A stretch of DNA of 64,000 nt, taken from assembly GCA_035610365.1 (NCBI GenBank), contig CM069435.1, forward strand, positions 66,151,389 to 66,215,388, given 5' to 3'. Both the position numbers and the translations under genes were made by a program. Below, piece by piece: positions 20,572-31,535 of this stretch; the stretch's first letter is position 1, and the number at the start of each line of letters is the position of its first letter. This DNA is from Aquatica leii (lineage: Eukaryota; Arthropoda; Insecta; Coleoptera; Lampyridae). The notes beneath the pieces are model-generated. The model had not been told where the DNA came from and searched no databases. It saw only the letters and a program-made list of their open reading frames with translations.

Positions 20572-23141
20572 ATGAGTAAGCATTGCAAAATGACTAACTT
20601 TTTTAAAAGAAAAGACCGAGATTGGGAAGTGGATACATACGGGTTTGAATTACCAATGACTTCAACTTCTCAAAATGTTTCTCAGAGTGAAGATGCACAT
20701 GATCAAGAGAATAAGAATCAGGACATTGAAAAGAGCAGTACTAAAAACAATTCAGAAACAAATATTTTTAATTTAAACGATATTGGAAATTTTATAAAGA
20801 AAAATGTTCAAAATATAATTGAAATCATCGAATCATTATGGGTGCCTCCGCCGTCTTATACGTTTCCAGTACTTAAAAAATTTAATAAACGAGGATTAAA
20901 TTTCAGTACAAATGGTTTTCGGAGTATAATTGGTTATGTTACTCTGAAAAAAAAACAGGTGTATTTTGCAAATTTTGTTTGTTTTTTGCAAAAACCGGGA
21001 GAATTGGTTCTCAACAACTGGGTGCGCTTTGCAGATTTAAATTTGACAATTGGAAAAAAGCTAGAAAAGTAGACAAATATCTAATTTTTTTATTTACATA
21101 CTTTGTGTTTTGTTTGTCATTTTAGATATTTAATTATCACCAAACATCTAAATATCACATTCGTTCTATAACTGATTATCAAAATTTAAAGAAAATTAAA
21201 GAGAAGAAACAAGAACATGTTATTAATTTACTTGATAGTGACCGACCAAGAAAAGCAATAGAAAACAGAAATAAATTGAAACCCATAATTGAAGCCGTCA
21301 TATTATGTGGGCGGCAAGAAATTGCTTTAAGAGGCCATAGAGATAACGGACCAATTAAAGAAATTTATTGTGATAAAAATGAAGGGAATTTTAGAGCTAT
21401 TTTGAAGTATAGAGCTAAAGGAGATGCTAATTTATGTAATTTTTTAGTAACAGTTTCCATTCGAGAAACATATATCAGTCCAAAGGTACACAATCAATTA
21501 ATTGACTGTATAAACACCGTATTGCTAAGAAAACTGTCTGATAAAGTAAATAAAGCAGGAGCATTTTCAGTTCTAGCAGATGAGACGACAGACACATCGA
21601 CCATAGAGCAAATAACGTTGTGTGTGAGATATGTATTTGAAAATAAAATTCATGAAGATTTTTTGCAGTTTGTGCCAGCTGACGGTCTTTCGGGTGAAGA
21701 ATTGTCCAATTCAATTTTAAACGATCTCAACAACTGCGGAATAGATTTATCTAATCTACTTATACAATGATATGATGGCGCAAGTAATATGTCCGAAAAA
21801 TTTATTGGTACTCAAGCTCAAATTCGGAAAAAATATCCAAAAGCCATTTACGTGCATTGCGCAGCTCATTGTCTTAATTTGGCCGTTAGCAAATCGAGCA
21901 GTATTCAGCCAATAAGAAACTGTTTAGGTGTTATTGAACGCGTTTATGACTTTATGAATACACCAAAACGTAGAAACGTGCTGCTTAAAAAAATTGAAGA
22001 TTCAAATGAATATCCTTCAGTGAAAATATTAAAACGATTATGTGCTACAAGATGGATAACAAGATTTGAAGCTTTAAATGATTTTGCAGAGCTCTATAGC
22101 TTTGTTGTCGACTCTCTAGAGGAAATATCTAAATGGCGAGATTCCGGTGATGCAATAATACTGTATAATAGTCTTTTGGATAGTGAATTTATAATCGCTT
22201 TAAATGTCACTGAACAAATTTTTGGATATGGGTTGCCATTAAGTCGAGTATTACAAAAAGTAAATATTGATTTTAAAGGAGCTGTTGCTATAGCAGAAGA
22301 TACTATTACTGCTTTGACTAGCTTACGCAATAATGTTGACAAAGAATTTAATGAAATATTTCAGCGATCAAAGGTAAATAGTTTTTTTAAATATGTATTG
22401 GTCACAAAATAATTTTTTGTGTTTTTAGAAAATGGCCGATGAGGTGGGCACAGAAATTAAAAAGAAAAGAACAGTAAAACGCCAAATGAATCGCGCTAAT
22501 CCAATGTGCACATTGGAAACATCCGTTATGGAATATTTTCGGACAACTGTTTGCATTCCATATATTGACTTCTTACTTTGCCAGTTAAAAGAAAGGTTTA
22601 CCGGCCACTAAGATATTTTTGAAGGATTCATGTGCCTTTTTTCGTCTGAAGGAGCAGAACAGAAAAAAGAGATTGAATCGTTAAATACATTATTAAATCT
22701 TTTATTGCCTGAAGTGCCAAAACAGGCTGTAATTACAGAAATAAAACTTTGGCAAACAAATTATTTGTCTGCATTACATAAAAACAAGATTAAAAATCAA
22801 GCATTGGAAGCTTTAGAATGTTGCGATGAGATAGCATTTCCCAACATTTACAAATTAATTAAAATATTATGTACGCTTCCCGTATCGACTGCCACACCAG
22901 AGCGTCTTTTTCGACGCTTAAAAGGGTTAAAACCTATTTGCGAAACTCAACATCACAGGTTAGTAAAACATTCGTCAGTTGCTTATTCAAACTTAACAAT
23001 ACTTGTTAACAAAAACTTTTATTTTAGACCAGGTTAAATGGCTTGGCGCTTTTGTCCATTCATAAGGAACTAACACTGTCGACTGATGAAGTTTTTGAAG
23101 AGTTAGCCAAACTGCCAAGACGACTCGATTTTGTTATCTAA
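20572..23141 (+). pseudogene. hAT transposase, ZMYM1/TTF-type, nearly complete
   Basis: The start is MSKHCKMTNFFKRK. A TTF-type zinc finger (GVFCKFCLFFAKTGRIGSQQ) follows near 20960-21010, then an intron (about 21071-21125) and the DUF4371-type core. The catalytic region has LADETTD near 21580 and YDGASNM near 21775, with CAAHCLNLAV near 21860 and RWITRFEAL near 22055. An intron (about 22373-22429) precedes VGTEIKKKRTVKRQ. The C-terminal hAT dimerisation domain reads LPVSTATPERLFRRLK near 22890, an intron (about 22958-23028) follows, and the protein ends LAKLPRRLDFVI at 23141. Disabling changes are few: a frameshift at a 9-A run (20947-20955), a TGA at 21768 and a TAA at 22608. All catalytic motifs are readable. 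Confidence 0.8.
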
Positions 23142-23276
23142 TTAAGACACACATTTAATTACTTTACTTACGTATTGTCTTATAAATATTATTAAAATAC
23201 CAAATGATATTTTTGTCTACCCAAATAAGAGTTTTCAATTTTGTAAATTTTGTTTCAGGTGTCAGGACACATCAAG

Positions 23277-23342
23277 ATGACTTCTAAAGTATTTAAGTTT
23301 ACAAATTTTTTTAAAAGAAAAAACATAATACCTCCTAAGTGA
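23277..23342 (+). pseudogene. partial duplicate of the hAT N-terminus near the 3' end
   Basis: After a good splice acceptor (TTTCAG), ATG opens MTSKVFKFTNFFKRKN, which mirrors the hAT start at 20572 (the shared core is TNFFKRK). It stops after about 20 codons, just inside the right terminus of hAT-1. Confidence 0.5.
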
Positions 23343-23518
23343 ATGGCGAACCCCCCTCCCCTCTTACTTTATTCATACTTTGATTACTGTTAATCCCCTC
23401 CCCCCCCAACACATCAGTCTGGGTACGCCACTGCTTACCACCTCATACTTAAAAATCTAGACTTACTAGCCCACTCCCAATATTTGCCTACTGGTACTGA
23501 GCCTTAGCATTTTAAATT

Positions 23519-23740
23519 TTGTTACCACCAAAAGTCACCGTCACAAGCGATATACTCCAATGCTCACGGAGATGTAGAAAACCTAAAAAAGACATTAGAA
23601 ATTCTGTAAATCATGTGTTTGGAAATCACAGTAATTGCCGGGAATACTTGTGTGATAAAGTAGAGGACAAATTGCATGATTTAACAGAAAAGTTTGAAAC
23701 ATCAGGCGTACACCACCACATATATGCTCGGCTATGTTTT
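23519..23740 (+). pseudogene. Mutator-like transposase C-terminal fragment
   Basis: The frame VTSDILQCSRRCRKPKKDIRN..HVFGNHSNCREYLC..FETSGVHHHIYARL follows the C-terminal pattern of animal Mutator-like transposases (a short-range Cys/His cluster, FG.HS.C...C). It is in the same orientation as the piece at 16110-17215 and lies directly after the hAT-1 target duplication, so both are probably parts of one old copy. It ends where LINE sequence begins. Confidence 0.62.
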
Positions 23741-23815
23741 AGGGTTTGGATTCAAACATAAATAGATCATTTATTAAACAAGTGCTTTTCTGCAACGAAT
23801 CTAGATTTTTGTCAA

Positions 23816-24507
23816 ATGCAGCTGTCATCCCTCTGTAATTTTTCACTTCTTTTCTGTCTCCTCTTTCGTGTATCGGGCATATTATTCCCTCTCTGCATCT
23901 CTCCGGGAATCCTTCCCTTTTCCATATTTTATTTACTACTTCCGTCATCCTTTTTGCTACATTTTCTTCCTCGTACCCACTCTTTGCCTTGTATCCCACC
24001 TTCTCCTGTCGCCTTCTCTTTTTTTACATTCTTTATTGTCTCTATTACTTTGTCTTCGTTTATTCTATCTCTCCAGTCTTACTACTACTTTTTTTTGTCT
24101 TTTTTCTTATTTCCAATTTTTTCTCCTTCCTTTCTTCTTATGTCAAATCGTAATTTATATAAATTCTTGTGTTTGTTAATTTACTCTTCTCCACCATCGC
24201 CTTCTGCTTTTCCTCCCATCCTCCTATTTCAGCCACTACTATCTCATTTTCTTTCTCTCTATTTATCGCTGTCATCTTTTTAACCTCTACTTTTACGTTT
24301 AATTTTTCTTCCAGCATTAATACTAATTCCTTTTGTGGTTCTTTACTTCTCTACCCCTTTATTACAGTATTAGTCTTCCTTTTTTATCTTTCCTCATCTT
24401 CCGGTTTTTTTTCCAGTTTTTTAATTTTTTATACCAGTTCCTCTTTTTTTTTCCTCCACTTCTTTTCCCTTTCTCTTAATTCTTTTTTTATTTTTTTGAT
24501 TTCTTGC
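23816..24507 (-). pseudogene. LINE fragment (ORF1 coiled coil joined to RT start), 3' half
   Basis: The minus strand, read from 24507, encodes a strongly charged K/E-rich coiled coil (KKELREREKKWRKKEEE). It continues to an ORF1-like KSKLTNTRIYINYDLTKEER near 24170, then reverse-transcriptase N-terminal motifs VVNKIWKREGFPERCREGI and ICPIHERGDRKEVKNYRG (23940-23820). The junction skips most of ORF1 and the endonuclease, so the copy has an internal deletion and is cut off after the first RT block. It resumes upstream at 31540 beyond the LTR element. The complementary strand shows T/C-rich open frames that are only shadows. Confidence 0.65.
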
Positions 24508-24511
24508 ATGT

Positions 24512-26104
24512 TGTAACGTGTAAATTTCAACTGCGAGTCAAAATCCGCCTGAGAGTTAGGCAACTTACAGTAACATCTTCGGCCTCGAGCCGTAGTTCGA
24601 AATCACACTTATGAGGGCGCGAAGGTTGTTAGTCGTCGACAAATTAATTCATTTCTATGTTGTCTTTGGGTCGGTTAACAACGGGGGAACATCGGAGAGC
24701 ATTTTGAAAATAAATCCGATTGAACCTCTGGTGCAAATAAAATCAGCACGATGTATTGTGGGCGGCCAAACGCATAAAGCGGTTTCTTTGTGTCTCTTCT
24801 TTTCCTTTTACGTTGCGGTTGATGGTAATGTGGATTCTGGATGCTCGATCTTTGCTTCTGACGTCTTCGTCCGTCGTTCTGAATTACATCTTCGTATACT
24901 TATATCTATAATCCGAGGGAAATGGTGAACGCACTAAAACAGTTCGGATTGTCGACAAAATAAGGAGAACTACTACGGTGTACTCGAGGTATTTATGACC
25001 TTAGACCTTATTTCGGCCGGACGCTGTAGCCTTCGATTGTCAGCGGCCGCGGTGCGTGCTTAATGAACGCGGGATCGTGTTCGTGTCGACATTTTGTGAT
25101 GTATTTAGACTAAGATTGATACCACGGATATATAAATGAATGCGGAAGTGAGAGACGACGTCGAGTGAAACTGTTTAATTGCTTATTTTAATTACCGAGT
25201 TTAAGTAAAATTTAAAATTGTATAAAATTATCTTATCAGCGTAATGTTCACGTGTCTTTATAACTTGTCGGAGTAATGTTAATATCACCTAACGTAAAAC
25301 TTTATTGTGTGTAATATTTTGATAGTAATTCATTCAATGCTTTATCTTGTAATGGTCGAGTCATTACAATTATTTATTGTAACTTCCCAGTCATATCTGC
25401 GTCATATACAGTAGTTATAAATTTTATCAAGGGTAGAATTTTGGGAGCTATCCGTCTCTCTGAAACTAATTTATTATTATTATTATTACCGGTTATTCGA
25501 CGCTTGATCAAGTTGTCACCTGGCGGTACCTTAATTAGCGGGAACGCGCTTATCTATTAATCATAGCTACCGTAGCCGCGGTAATAATTAGCTACGTAAT
25601 CTGATTTAGCTTCTGTGGCTTCCAAACTCTATTTTTGTGACTTTTATATTTATATGTAATTGATATATGTGCTTAATAATTTTTTTCTCTTGTGGGGGAG
25701 TATATAAATAATTGCTAGGGATTTTACCAGTGGCGTAACCGTCGAGGAGTTGTGTTTCTTCCGTTCGGAAGGAGGTTATGAATCATTTATTAAAATAAAT
25801 GGTTATTGTTATTACGAAATATGTTTTCTTTTGGGGGACTTCGGGTCTAGGCTTTCCTTTTCTCCTACCTAGACCATAATTTCTGCGATACAACAGTTCG
25901 AGAGAAGGTGGCGCACTTGGGCATTTAGCTTACCGGAACTAATTGTGTATCTTACGATTTTCTTTAACCCGACGACCATCTGCGGCGAGGCTAGCCAAAA
26001 AGGTAAGCGATAACATCTGGTTAATTACGTTGAAGTGATACTATTCTTCATTCTTTATTTCTTTCTCCACCTTTCCCCATTAGATCACAATAAATATTGT
26101 AACA
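24512..26104 (+). repeat. 5' LTR
   Basis: This is a 1,593-bp LTR starting TGTAACGTGTAAATT and ending AATATTGTAACA. It contains a TATA box at 25127-25136 and polyadenylation-type ATTAAAATAAA near 25788. It is nearly identical to 29913-31535. Confidence 0.92.
25127..25136 (+). promoter_or_regulatory. TATA box of 5' LTR
   Basis: GATATATAAATG occurs in a GC-richer context, followed within 30 nt by GAGTGAAAC. The same block is kept in the 3' LTR (30557-30568). It is a plausible U3/R boundary promoter. Confidence 0.55.
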
Positions 26105-26110
26105 AATATT

Positions 26111-26129
26111 TCTGGCACCAGCAACGTGG
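26111..26129 (+). promoter_or_regulatory. candidate primer-binding site
   Basis: TCTGGCACCAGCAACGTGG begins six bases after the 5' LTR, where reverse transcription is primed in LTR elements. The sequence has the TGG start expected from pairing with a tRNA CCA end. I cannot name the tRNA. Confidence 0.5.
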
Positions 26130-26543
26130 AGCTTTCGACGATTTTCTTCTTGAACGGGTTCTGACGGTGAATAAGTGCTACTGTTTACTGGTTCAAATTT
26201 CTTATTATTAAAATTCTTATTAGGTACTTATGTAAATAGTGGACGTGTGTATTGGTATTAGAGCTCAAGTGGTACTTTTCTGAAGTTTTACTCATTAGTT
26301 GCTTGATTCTAATTTTCTACCTAGTGGGTGAAATCTTTTTTTTCTTTTGCAAGAGTTTCGAATACTATTACGTGGGTTCGCGTTTTGTGGACTGCTACAA
26401 TTAATTTTAGTTTTGGGATTTTGTGTTTAGCTATCGGTTTTGCTTAAGGGAGCCGCTTGTGCTGTTAATTTTAATTAGACTCTTACCGATTACTCATAGG
26501 ATTATTTGGTGTTAAAATCTTAGTGTGTTATCTCGTGTGAACC

Positions 26544-27896
26544 ATGTATTCTTTAGAAGACGAACTTCAATTTCTTACTTCATCGGATTCTGAAGCGGAA
26601 ACCAACTTGGCCGATTGGGATGTAAACTTCTCAGGTGAAGATCCTTTTGAACTGATGAACTTTGTAACTAGAGTCGACGAATTGTGTATGTCTCGCGGTG
26701 TTTCGCACCACCAGCTTTTTCTTTCAGCTTCTGAGGTACTGTCCGGTAAAGCTCTCTTTGTATTTAGAGCCCGACGCTATTCTTTGCGTTCTTGGAAGGA
26801 TGTTGCTACTCTTTTGAAAACGGAATTTCTACCGTTAGACTATGATGAACGTCTACTAGATACTATCCAGAACTGTAGGATGCAACCTAACGAATCGATG
26901 GGAATGTATGTTGCTACTATCCGGTATCTTTTCATGCAATTGCTAGAACCAGTCTCGGAGAAGACACAACTGAAAATCATACGTCGCAATCTGACTTCAT
27001 TTTATCAGTCTCACTTCGCCCTCATCGATATTACATCTTTTTCACAATTGATATCCTTAGGCAAACGTTTGGAATCTAATCTTAGCTCAAATAATTCTTT
27101 TAACTTTTCGACATTTGAGGAAAGTGATCGACTTCTAGAACCACCTTTGGGTTATACGAACAAAACTGCTGCCTCTATATCTTCGACTAAGGCTGTCGCT
27201 GGTTCTCTTCCAACTTCGTCGGTTCCTTCTTTTGCTACTACTTGTGTTCACTGTGGTCCTAGAGCTGAGAAAGCTTTACGACATGTTCGTTCTTTAGCTT
27301 CGCTTGCACCAAATTTTCTTCGGTTGCTAGGTTTATTCGGCCTACTACCGTTCCTTGAGTATCTAGGTCTAATTGCTAAAGCTTCTACTTTTCCGCGACG
27401 TTACTCTCGTTGGTGTATTGTGGAAAATCTGTTATGTAAACGTGTACGTATCTCTCGATCTGATCCTTGTGTATGGAAATTAGTTGTGCCATCAGATCAA
27501 CGCAAACAGCTAATCTCTGATCACCATCTTCCATCTAAGGGTGACCATCGTAGTGTTAAAAGTACGTTGGACGGTCTTCGCTCGCATTTCTACTGGCCGC
27601 ATATGAGGTCTAAGGTTGCTGAATACATACGGTCTTGCTGTTGTAGCTCGCGACAAAACAATACTATGGGATCGCACTCTCGCTTATTGCCAAGTACTAT
27701 GAAGCGTTCTAACAATAGGGTTGCTAATAGGTTTTCTACCCATCGACATGAAGATACTACACCTGCTCAAGAGGTAAAAGCTGCATCTTTCTCTTTTCCA
27801 TCGAGTTCTTTGGTTTCTTCTGCTGATGCATCGACGTTTCTTCCTCTGGATCGTTCGCTTTTCTTTCATCGGCGTCGCAAGCGTCGTAAATTCTAA
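26544..27896 (+). CDS. Gag fused in frame to integrase zinc-binding (H2C2-like) region
   Basis: This is a single open frame of 450 codons. Residues about 25-190 form a retrotransposon Gag capsid domain (SWKDVATLLKTEFLPLDYDE, then the QPNESMGMYVATIRYLF segment, ending in SFSQLISLGKRLES). A Ser/Thr-rich linker leads to a lone CVHC near residue 233, where zinc knuckles would normally follow. From about 290 to 372 the sequence becomes the N-terminal domain of a Gypsy integrase: LVVPSDQRKQLISDHH, then GLRSHFYWPHMRSKVAEYIRSC. The second metal pair is degenerate (SCCCSS). Protease, RT and RNase H are absent between the two parts, so an internal deletion joined gag to int in frame. The tail is basic (RRRKRRKF). 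The frame is intact in a young copy, so the fusion may be expressed as a particle protein. Confidence 0.75.
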   Translation: MYSLEDELQFLTSSDSEAETNLADWDVNFSGEDPFELMNFVTRVDELCMSRGVSHHQLFLSASEVLSGKALFVFRARRYSLRSWKDVATLLKTEFLPLDYDERLLDTIQNCRMQPNESMGMYVATIRYLFMQLLEPVSEKTQLKIIRRNLTSFYQSHFALIDITSFSQLISLGKRLESNLSSNNSFNFSTFEESDRLLEPPLGYTNKTAASISSTKAVAGSLPTSSVPSFATTCVHCGPRAEKALRHVRSLASLAPNFLRLLGLFGLLPFLEYLGLIAKASTFPRRYSRWCIVENLLCKRVRISRSDPCVWKLVVPSDQRKQLISDHHLPSKGDHRSVKSTLDGLRSHFYWPHMRSKVAEYIRSCCCSSRQNNTMGSHSRLLPSTMKRSNNRVANRFSTHRHEDTTPAQEVKAASFSFPSSSLVSSADASTFLPLDRSLFFHRRRKRRKF

Positions 27897-29900
27897 CAAC
27901 GCTTGTTGACTCTGGATTGTTGACTTTAGCTATTAGTTGGCTGATGTGTTTGGAATCGTGATTGTACTCTTTTAACTATCTTGCTGGTATTTTGGTTATA
28001 GTAACTCGGATGCTATCCATTTGCCTTCTTCCAATTTGCTGCCACTGATTTGCTGTTCTTTGGATTAAGTTGCTTAACAATTTTCTTTTGGTTTTCTTTC
28101 TTTACCATCTTATTTCGGGACAGACTACCCTTCCGTATTGTATATAGTTGTACCCGCTTCGTCGGCATTTTTTTGGATTGGTACGTCACTTATAGGATTC
28201 TCTGCTTTACTGTTAAATTGTTGATTTCTTTGGGGATTTCCTATTCCGCTTGTCGGCATAAAAGTCTGGAAATAAACTTTTCACTTTGGGGACAGCATTT
28301 GGGACACATTCGGTTATGACTAACTACGATATCTTTTCTCTTCTTTTCTCCTCTCTTTTATTGGGCGGTTGGTTGGGCACCGTAGGGTGGTCTCTCTTTT
28401 CATTCTTTTACGGGGTAAAGAATGAATCAGGCATTAAGATCAAGCCTTATCTTTCTCCGTCTTTCTCTATCTCTTATATTTCTCCGTCTTTCTCTATCTC
28501 TTATCTCTTCTACTTTTTATTTTTTTTCTTGGGTCTATCTATCTTTTCTTTGTGCCAACCATTATTCTTTCTTTTGGATTCCCCTTATGGTTCGCCTATC
28601 GGGTGGTTGGTTGGGCATTGAAGGGCTGGTCACTCCTTTCGTTTTTCTACGGAGAGAAGAACAGAATCAGACACGTACATCGAGTCTTATCTATCTCCGT
28701 CTGTCTCTTTTCTTCCTTTCTTGTATTTCTTACTTCTCATTTTTTTCTTCTTGATTACGTATCACCTACCTGCCATATCTTCCTTCTTTCTTCTTTCTCC
28801 TAAAGGTTCGCCTTTCGGGTTTGGTTGGCAGTAGGCTGGATCCGTACAACAACATCATGTACTCTTTTTTCTCCTTCTGTCTTTCTGTCCTTCTTTCTTA
28901 CTTTCTTTTTCTCTTGGGTTGTTTGGACACTTGCTTCTTTTCTTTGCTAACTTCTTCTCTTGAGTGTTCACTGCAACTATGCTTCTTCTTTCTTTCTAAG
29001 TTTCTTCTTTCTGCTGTTGGATTGGGTTTAGTGGGTTATTTGATTGTTGAGTAGGTCTGAAACTTGAGGCAGACTATCACTCCGCTTTTCTGTACTATAT
29101 GTACGCCCGCTTGGTCGGTTTCTTTGGATGTGTGTAGTCATTCTTAGGGTATCTCTTCTACCACTTATGCTTTGGTTTTTCTGGGAGTACTCTATTCCGT
29201 TTATCGGTTTCTACGTCTCATTGTGACAGTCTATCACAGCAATTGATAATCTACGAGTGTTCGATTAGCAACAGATAATCATGACTTCTTCTTCTTTCTA
29301 CTTCTTTCTTTCCTTCTCTTAGGATTACTAATACTGGACTTTTGTCCTTGGGGTTGCTTAGGGGGGTTCTTCGTTTTTTTTCTTTTAAAGATTACTTCCT
29401 TTGGAATTTTCTTCCAAGGTTTTGCTAATGATTGGGGTTGGGATTTCATTGTGACTTTAGGGCTTTTGGGTTCTTGACGCTAGTCTAAACTTCCGTCTTT
29501 TTCTCCTCTTCTTTTTTCTCTTAGTTGTCTTGGATCGTCGCTCCGTACTTGGAATAACGTCTCGTTCTTTATTCATACCCGGAATCACTATTTGGTGGCT
29601 TTAACGAGCACGTTAGTTTCGTGATATTGGCCTTCTAAGTTCTTTGGAGTTTGGTTGCTCAGGCAGTATCATTTTTGCTGTATGCGTCTCTAGTCCAAGT
29701 TAGGTTTGATTGATTTTAGGGAACTTCGAAAGGTTCTGTTCCTTCATCTATCGGGTTGGGTTTCTGTGGTTTTTGGTTCCTGGGTTGGGTTGTGGTTTTC
29801 AATGTGCGGTTAGTTGGTAACGAACTTTATGGCAAGTTCCACTCTAAGTTCTTTACGGCTGCGTTCGGATTTGATTTCGACCGTGGGTCTCACTTCTTGC
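27897..29900 (+). other. T/C-rich non-coding interior with diverged internal repeats
   Basis: The plus strand is strongly pyrimidine-biased. GGTTGGTTGGGCA-type blocks recur at about 28365, 28600 and, weaker, 28815. Each is followed by CTTTTC-rich sequence, TACGG and AGAAGAA-like words and a TCTCCGTCT run, giving a period of about 215-235 bp. A second pair is AGACTACCCTTCCG.. (28120) and AGACTATCACTCCG.. (29070), with CCCGCTT.GTCGG downstream of each. Several open frames here are low-complexity and carry no protein motif. Confidence 0.6.
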
Positions 29901-29912
29901 TAGGGGGGAATT
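29901..29912 (+). promoter_or_regulatory. polypurine tract
   Basis: TAGGGGGGAATT lies immediately before the 3' LTR, the expected site for plus-strand priming. Confidence 0.75.
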
Positions 29913-31535
29913 TGTAACGTGTAAATTTCAACTGCGAGTCAAAATCCGCCTAAGAGTTAGGCAACTTACAGTAACATCTTCGGCCTCGAGCCGTAGTTCG
30001 AAATCACACTTATGAGGGCGCGAAGGTTGTTAGTCGTCGACAAATTAATTCATTTCTATGCTGTCTTTGGGTCGGTTAACAACGGGGGAACATCGGAGAG
30101 CATTTTGAAAATAAATCCGATTGAACCTCCGGTGCAAATAAAATCAGCACGATGTATTGTGGGCGGCCAAACGCATAAAGCGGTTTCTTTGTGTCTCTTC
30201 TTTTCCTTTTACGTTGCGGTTGATGGTAATGTGGATTCTGTATGCTCGATCTTTGCTTCTGACGTCTTCGTCCGTCGTTCTGAATTACATCTTCGTATAC
30301 TTATATCTATAATCCGAGGGAAATGGTGAACGCACTAAAACAGTTCGGATTGTCGACAAAATAAGGAGAACTACTACGGTGTACTCGAGGTATTTATGAC
30401 ACCTTTATCTTGGAGTCGCGGGAGACTCGCTGTCGACCTTATTTCGGCCGGACGCTGTAGCCTTCGATTGTCAGCGGCCGCGGTGCGTGCTTAATGAACG
30501 CGGGATCGTGTTCGTGTCGACATTTTGTGATGTATTTAGACTAAGATTGATACCACGGATATATAAATGAATGCGGAAGTGAGAGACGACGTCGAGTGAA
30601 ACTGTTTAATTGCTTATTTTAATTACCGGCTTTAAGTAAAATTTAAAATTGTATAAAATTATCTTATCAGCGTAATGTTCACGTGTCTTTATAACTTGTC
30701 GGAGTAATGTTAATATCACCTAACGTAAAACTTTATTGTGTGTAATATTTTGATAGTAATTCATTCAATGCTTTATCTTGTAATGGTCGAGTCATTACAA
30801 TTATTTATTGTAACTTCCCAGTCATATCTGCGTCATATACAGTAGTTATAAATTTTATCAAGGGTAGAATTTTGGGAGCTATCCGTCTCTCTGAAACTAA
30901 TTTATTATTATTATTATTACCGGTTATTCGACGCTTGATCAAGTTGTCACCTGGCGGTACCTTAATTAGCGGGAACGCGCTTATCTATTAATCATAGCTA
31001 CCGTAGCCGCGGTAATAATTAGCTACGTAATCTGATTTAGCTTCTGTGGCTTCCAAACTCTATTTTTGTGACTTTTATATTTATATGTAATTGATATATG
31101 TGCTTAATAATTTTTTTCTCTTGTGGGGGAGTATATAAATAATTGCTAGGGATTTTACCAGTGGCGTAACCGTCGAGGAGTTGTGTTTCTTCCGTTCGGA
31201 AGGAGGTTATGAATCATTTATTAAAATAAATGGTTATTGTTATTACGAAATATGTTTTCTTTTGGGGGACTTCGGGTCTAGGCTTTCCTTTTCTCCTACC
31301 TAGACCATAATTTCTGCGATACAACAGTTCGAGAGAAGGTGGCGCACTTGGGCATTTAGCTTACCGGAACTAATTGAGTATCTTACGATTTTCTTTAACC
31401 CGACGACCATCTGCGGCGAGGCTAGCCAAAAAGGTAAGCGATAACATCTGGTTAATTACGTTGAAATGATACTATTCTTCATTCTTTATTTCTTTCTCCA
31501 GCTTTCCCCATTAGATCACAATAAATATTGTAACA
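29913..31535 (+). repeat. 3' LTR
   Basis: This 1,623-bp repeat is collinear with the 5' LTR. It carries a net 30-nt insertion near 30400-30436 that includes a small palindrome GAGTC..GACTC. Confidence 0.92.

Larger units (their letters stand above)
18554..23433 (+). mobile_element. hAT-1: complete hAT element with 8-bp TSD
   Basis: The left end is CAGCGGCGTACCCACGG and the right end, read inward, is CAGTGGCGTACCCAGAC. The 8 bp CTTACCAC flank both sides exactly (18546-18553 and 23434-23441). G/C tracts lie just inside each end. The 4,880-bp element carries a spliced ZMYM1-type hAT transposase gene (20572-23141), plus about 2 kb of 5' sequence that includes a minus-strand open frame and may itself be a nested insertion. 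Confidence 0.92.
24512..31535 (+). mobile_element. young non-autonomous LTR retrotransposon
   Basis: Two long terminal repeats, 24512-26104 and 29913-31535, begin TGTAACGTG and end TTGTAACA. A 4-bp duplication ATGT (24508-24511 and 31536-31539) frames the copy, which sits inside a LINE fragment. By eye the LTRs differ at about ten positions over 1.59 kb plus one 30-nt indel, so the insertion is recent. Between the LTRs are a 440-nt leader, one 450-codon frame (Gag fused to an integrase zinc-binding region) and about 2 kb of T/C-rich non-coding DNA, then a purine tract. No protease, RT or RNase H is present, so replication needs a helper. Confidence 0.92.

Noticed and set aside
23816-24516. 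Several long plus-strand frames rich in Phe, Leu, Ser
   Set aside because: They are antisense shadows of the K/E-rich LINE coding on the minus strand.
24611-24928. 105-codon open frame in the 5' LTR, kept in the 3' LTR at 30012-30329
   Set aside because: Both copies are LTR sequence only recently separated, so conservation means nothing. The frame shows no domain and lies upstream of the TATA box.
28050-29054. Overlapping hydrophobic frames of 77-111 codons
   Set aside because: The pyrimidine-rich strand makes Phe/Leu/Ser-rich frames by composition; they resemble membrane proteins but have no consistent start, motif or conservation.
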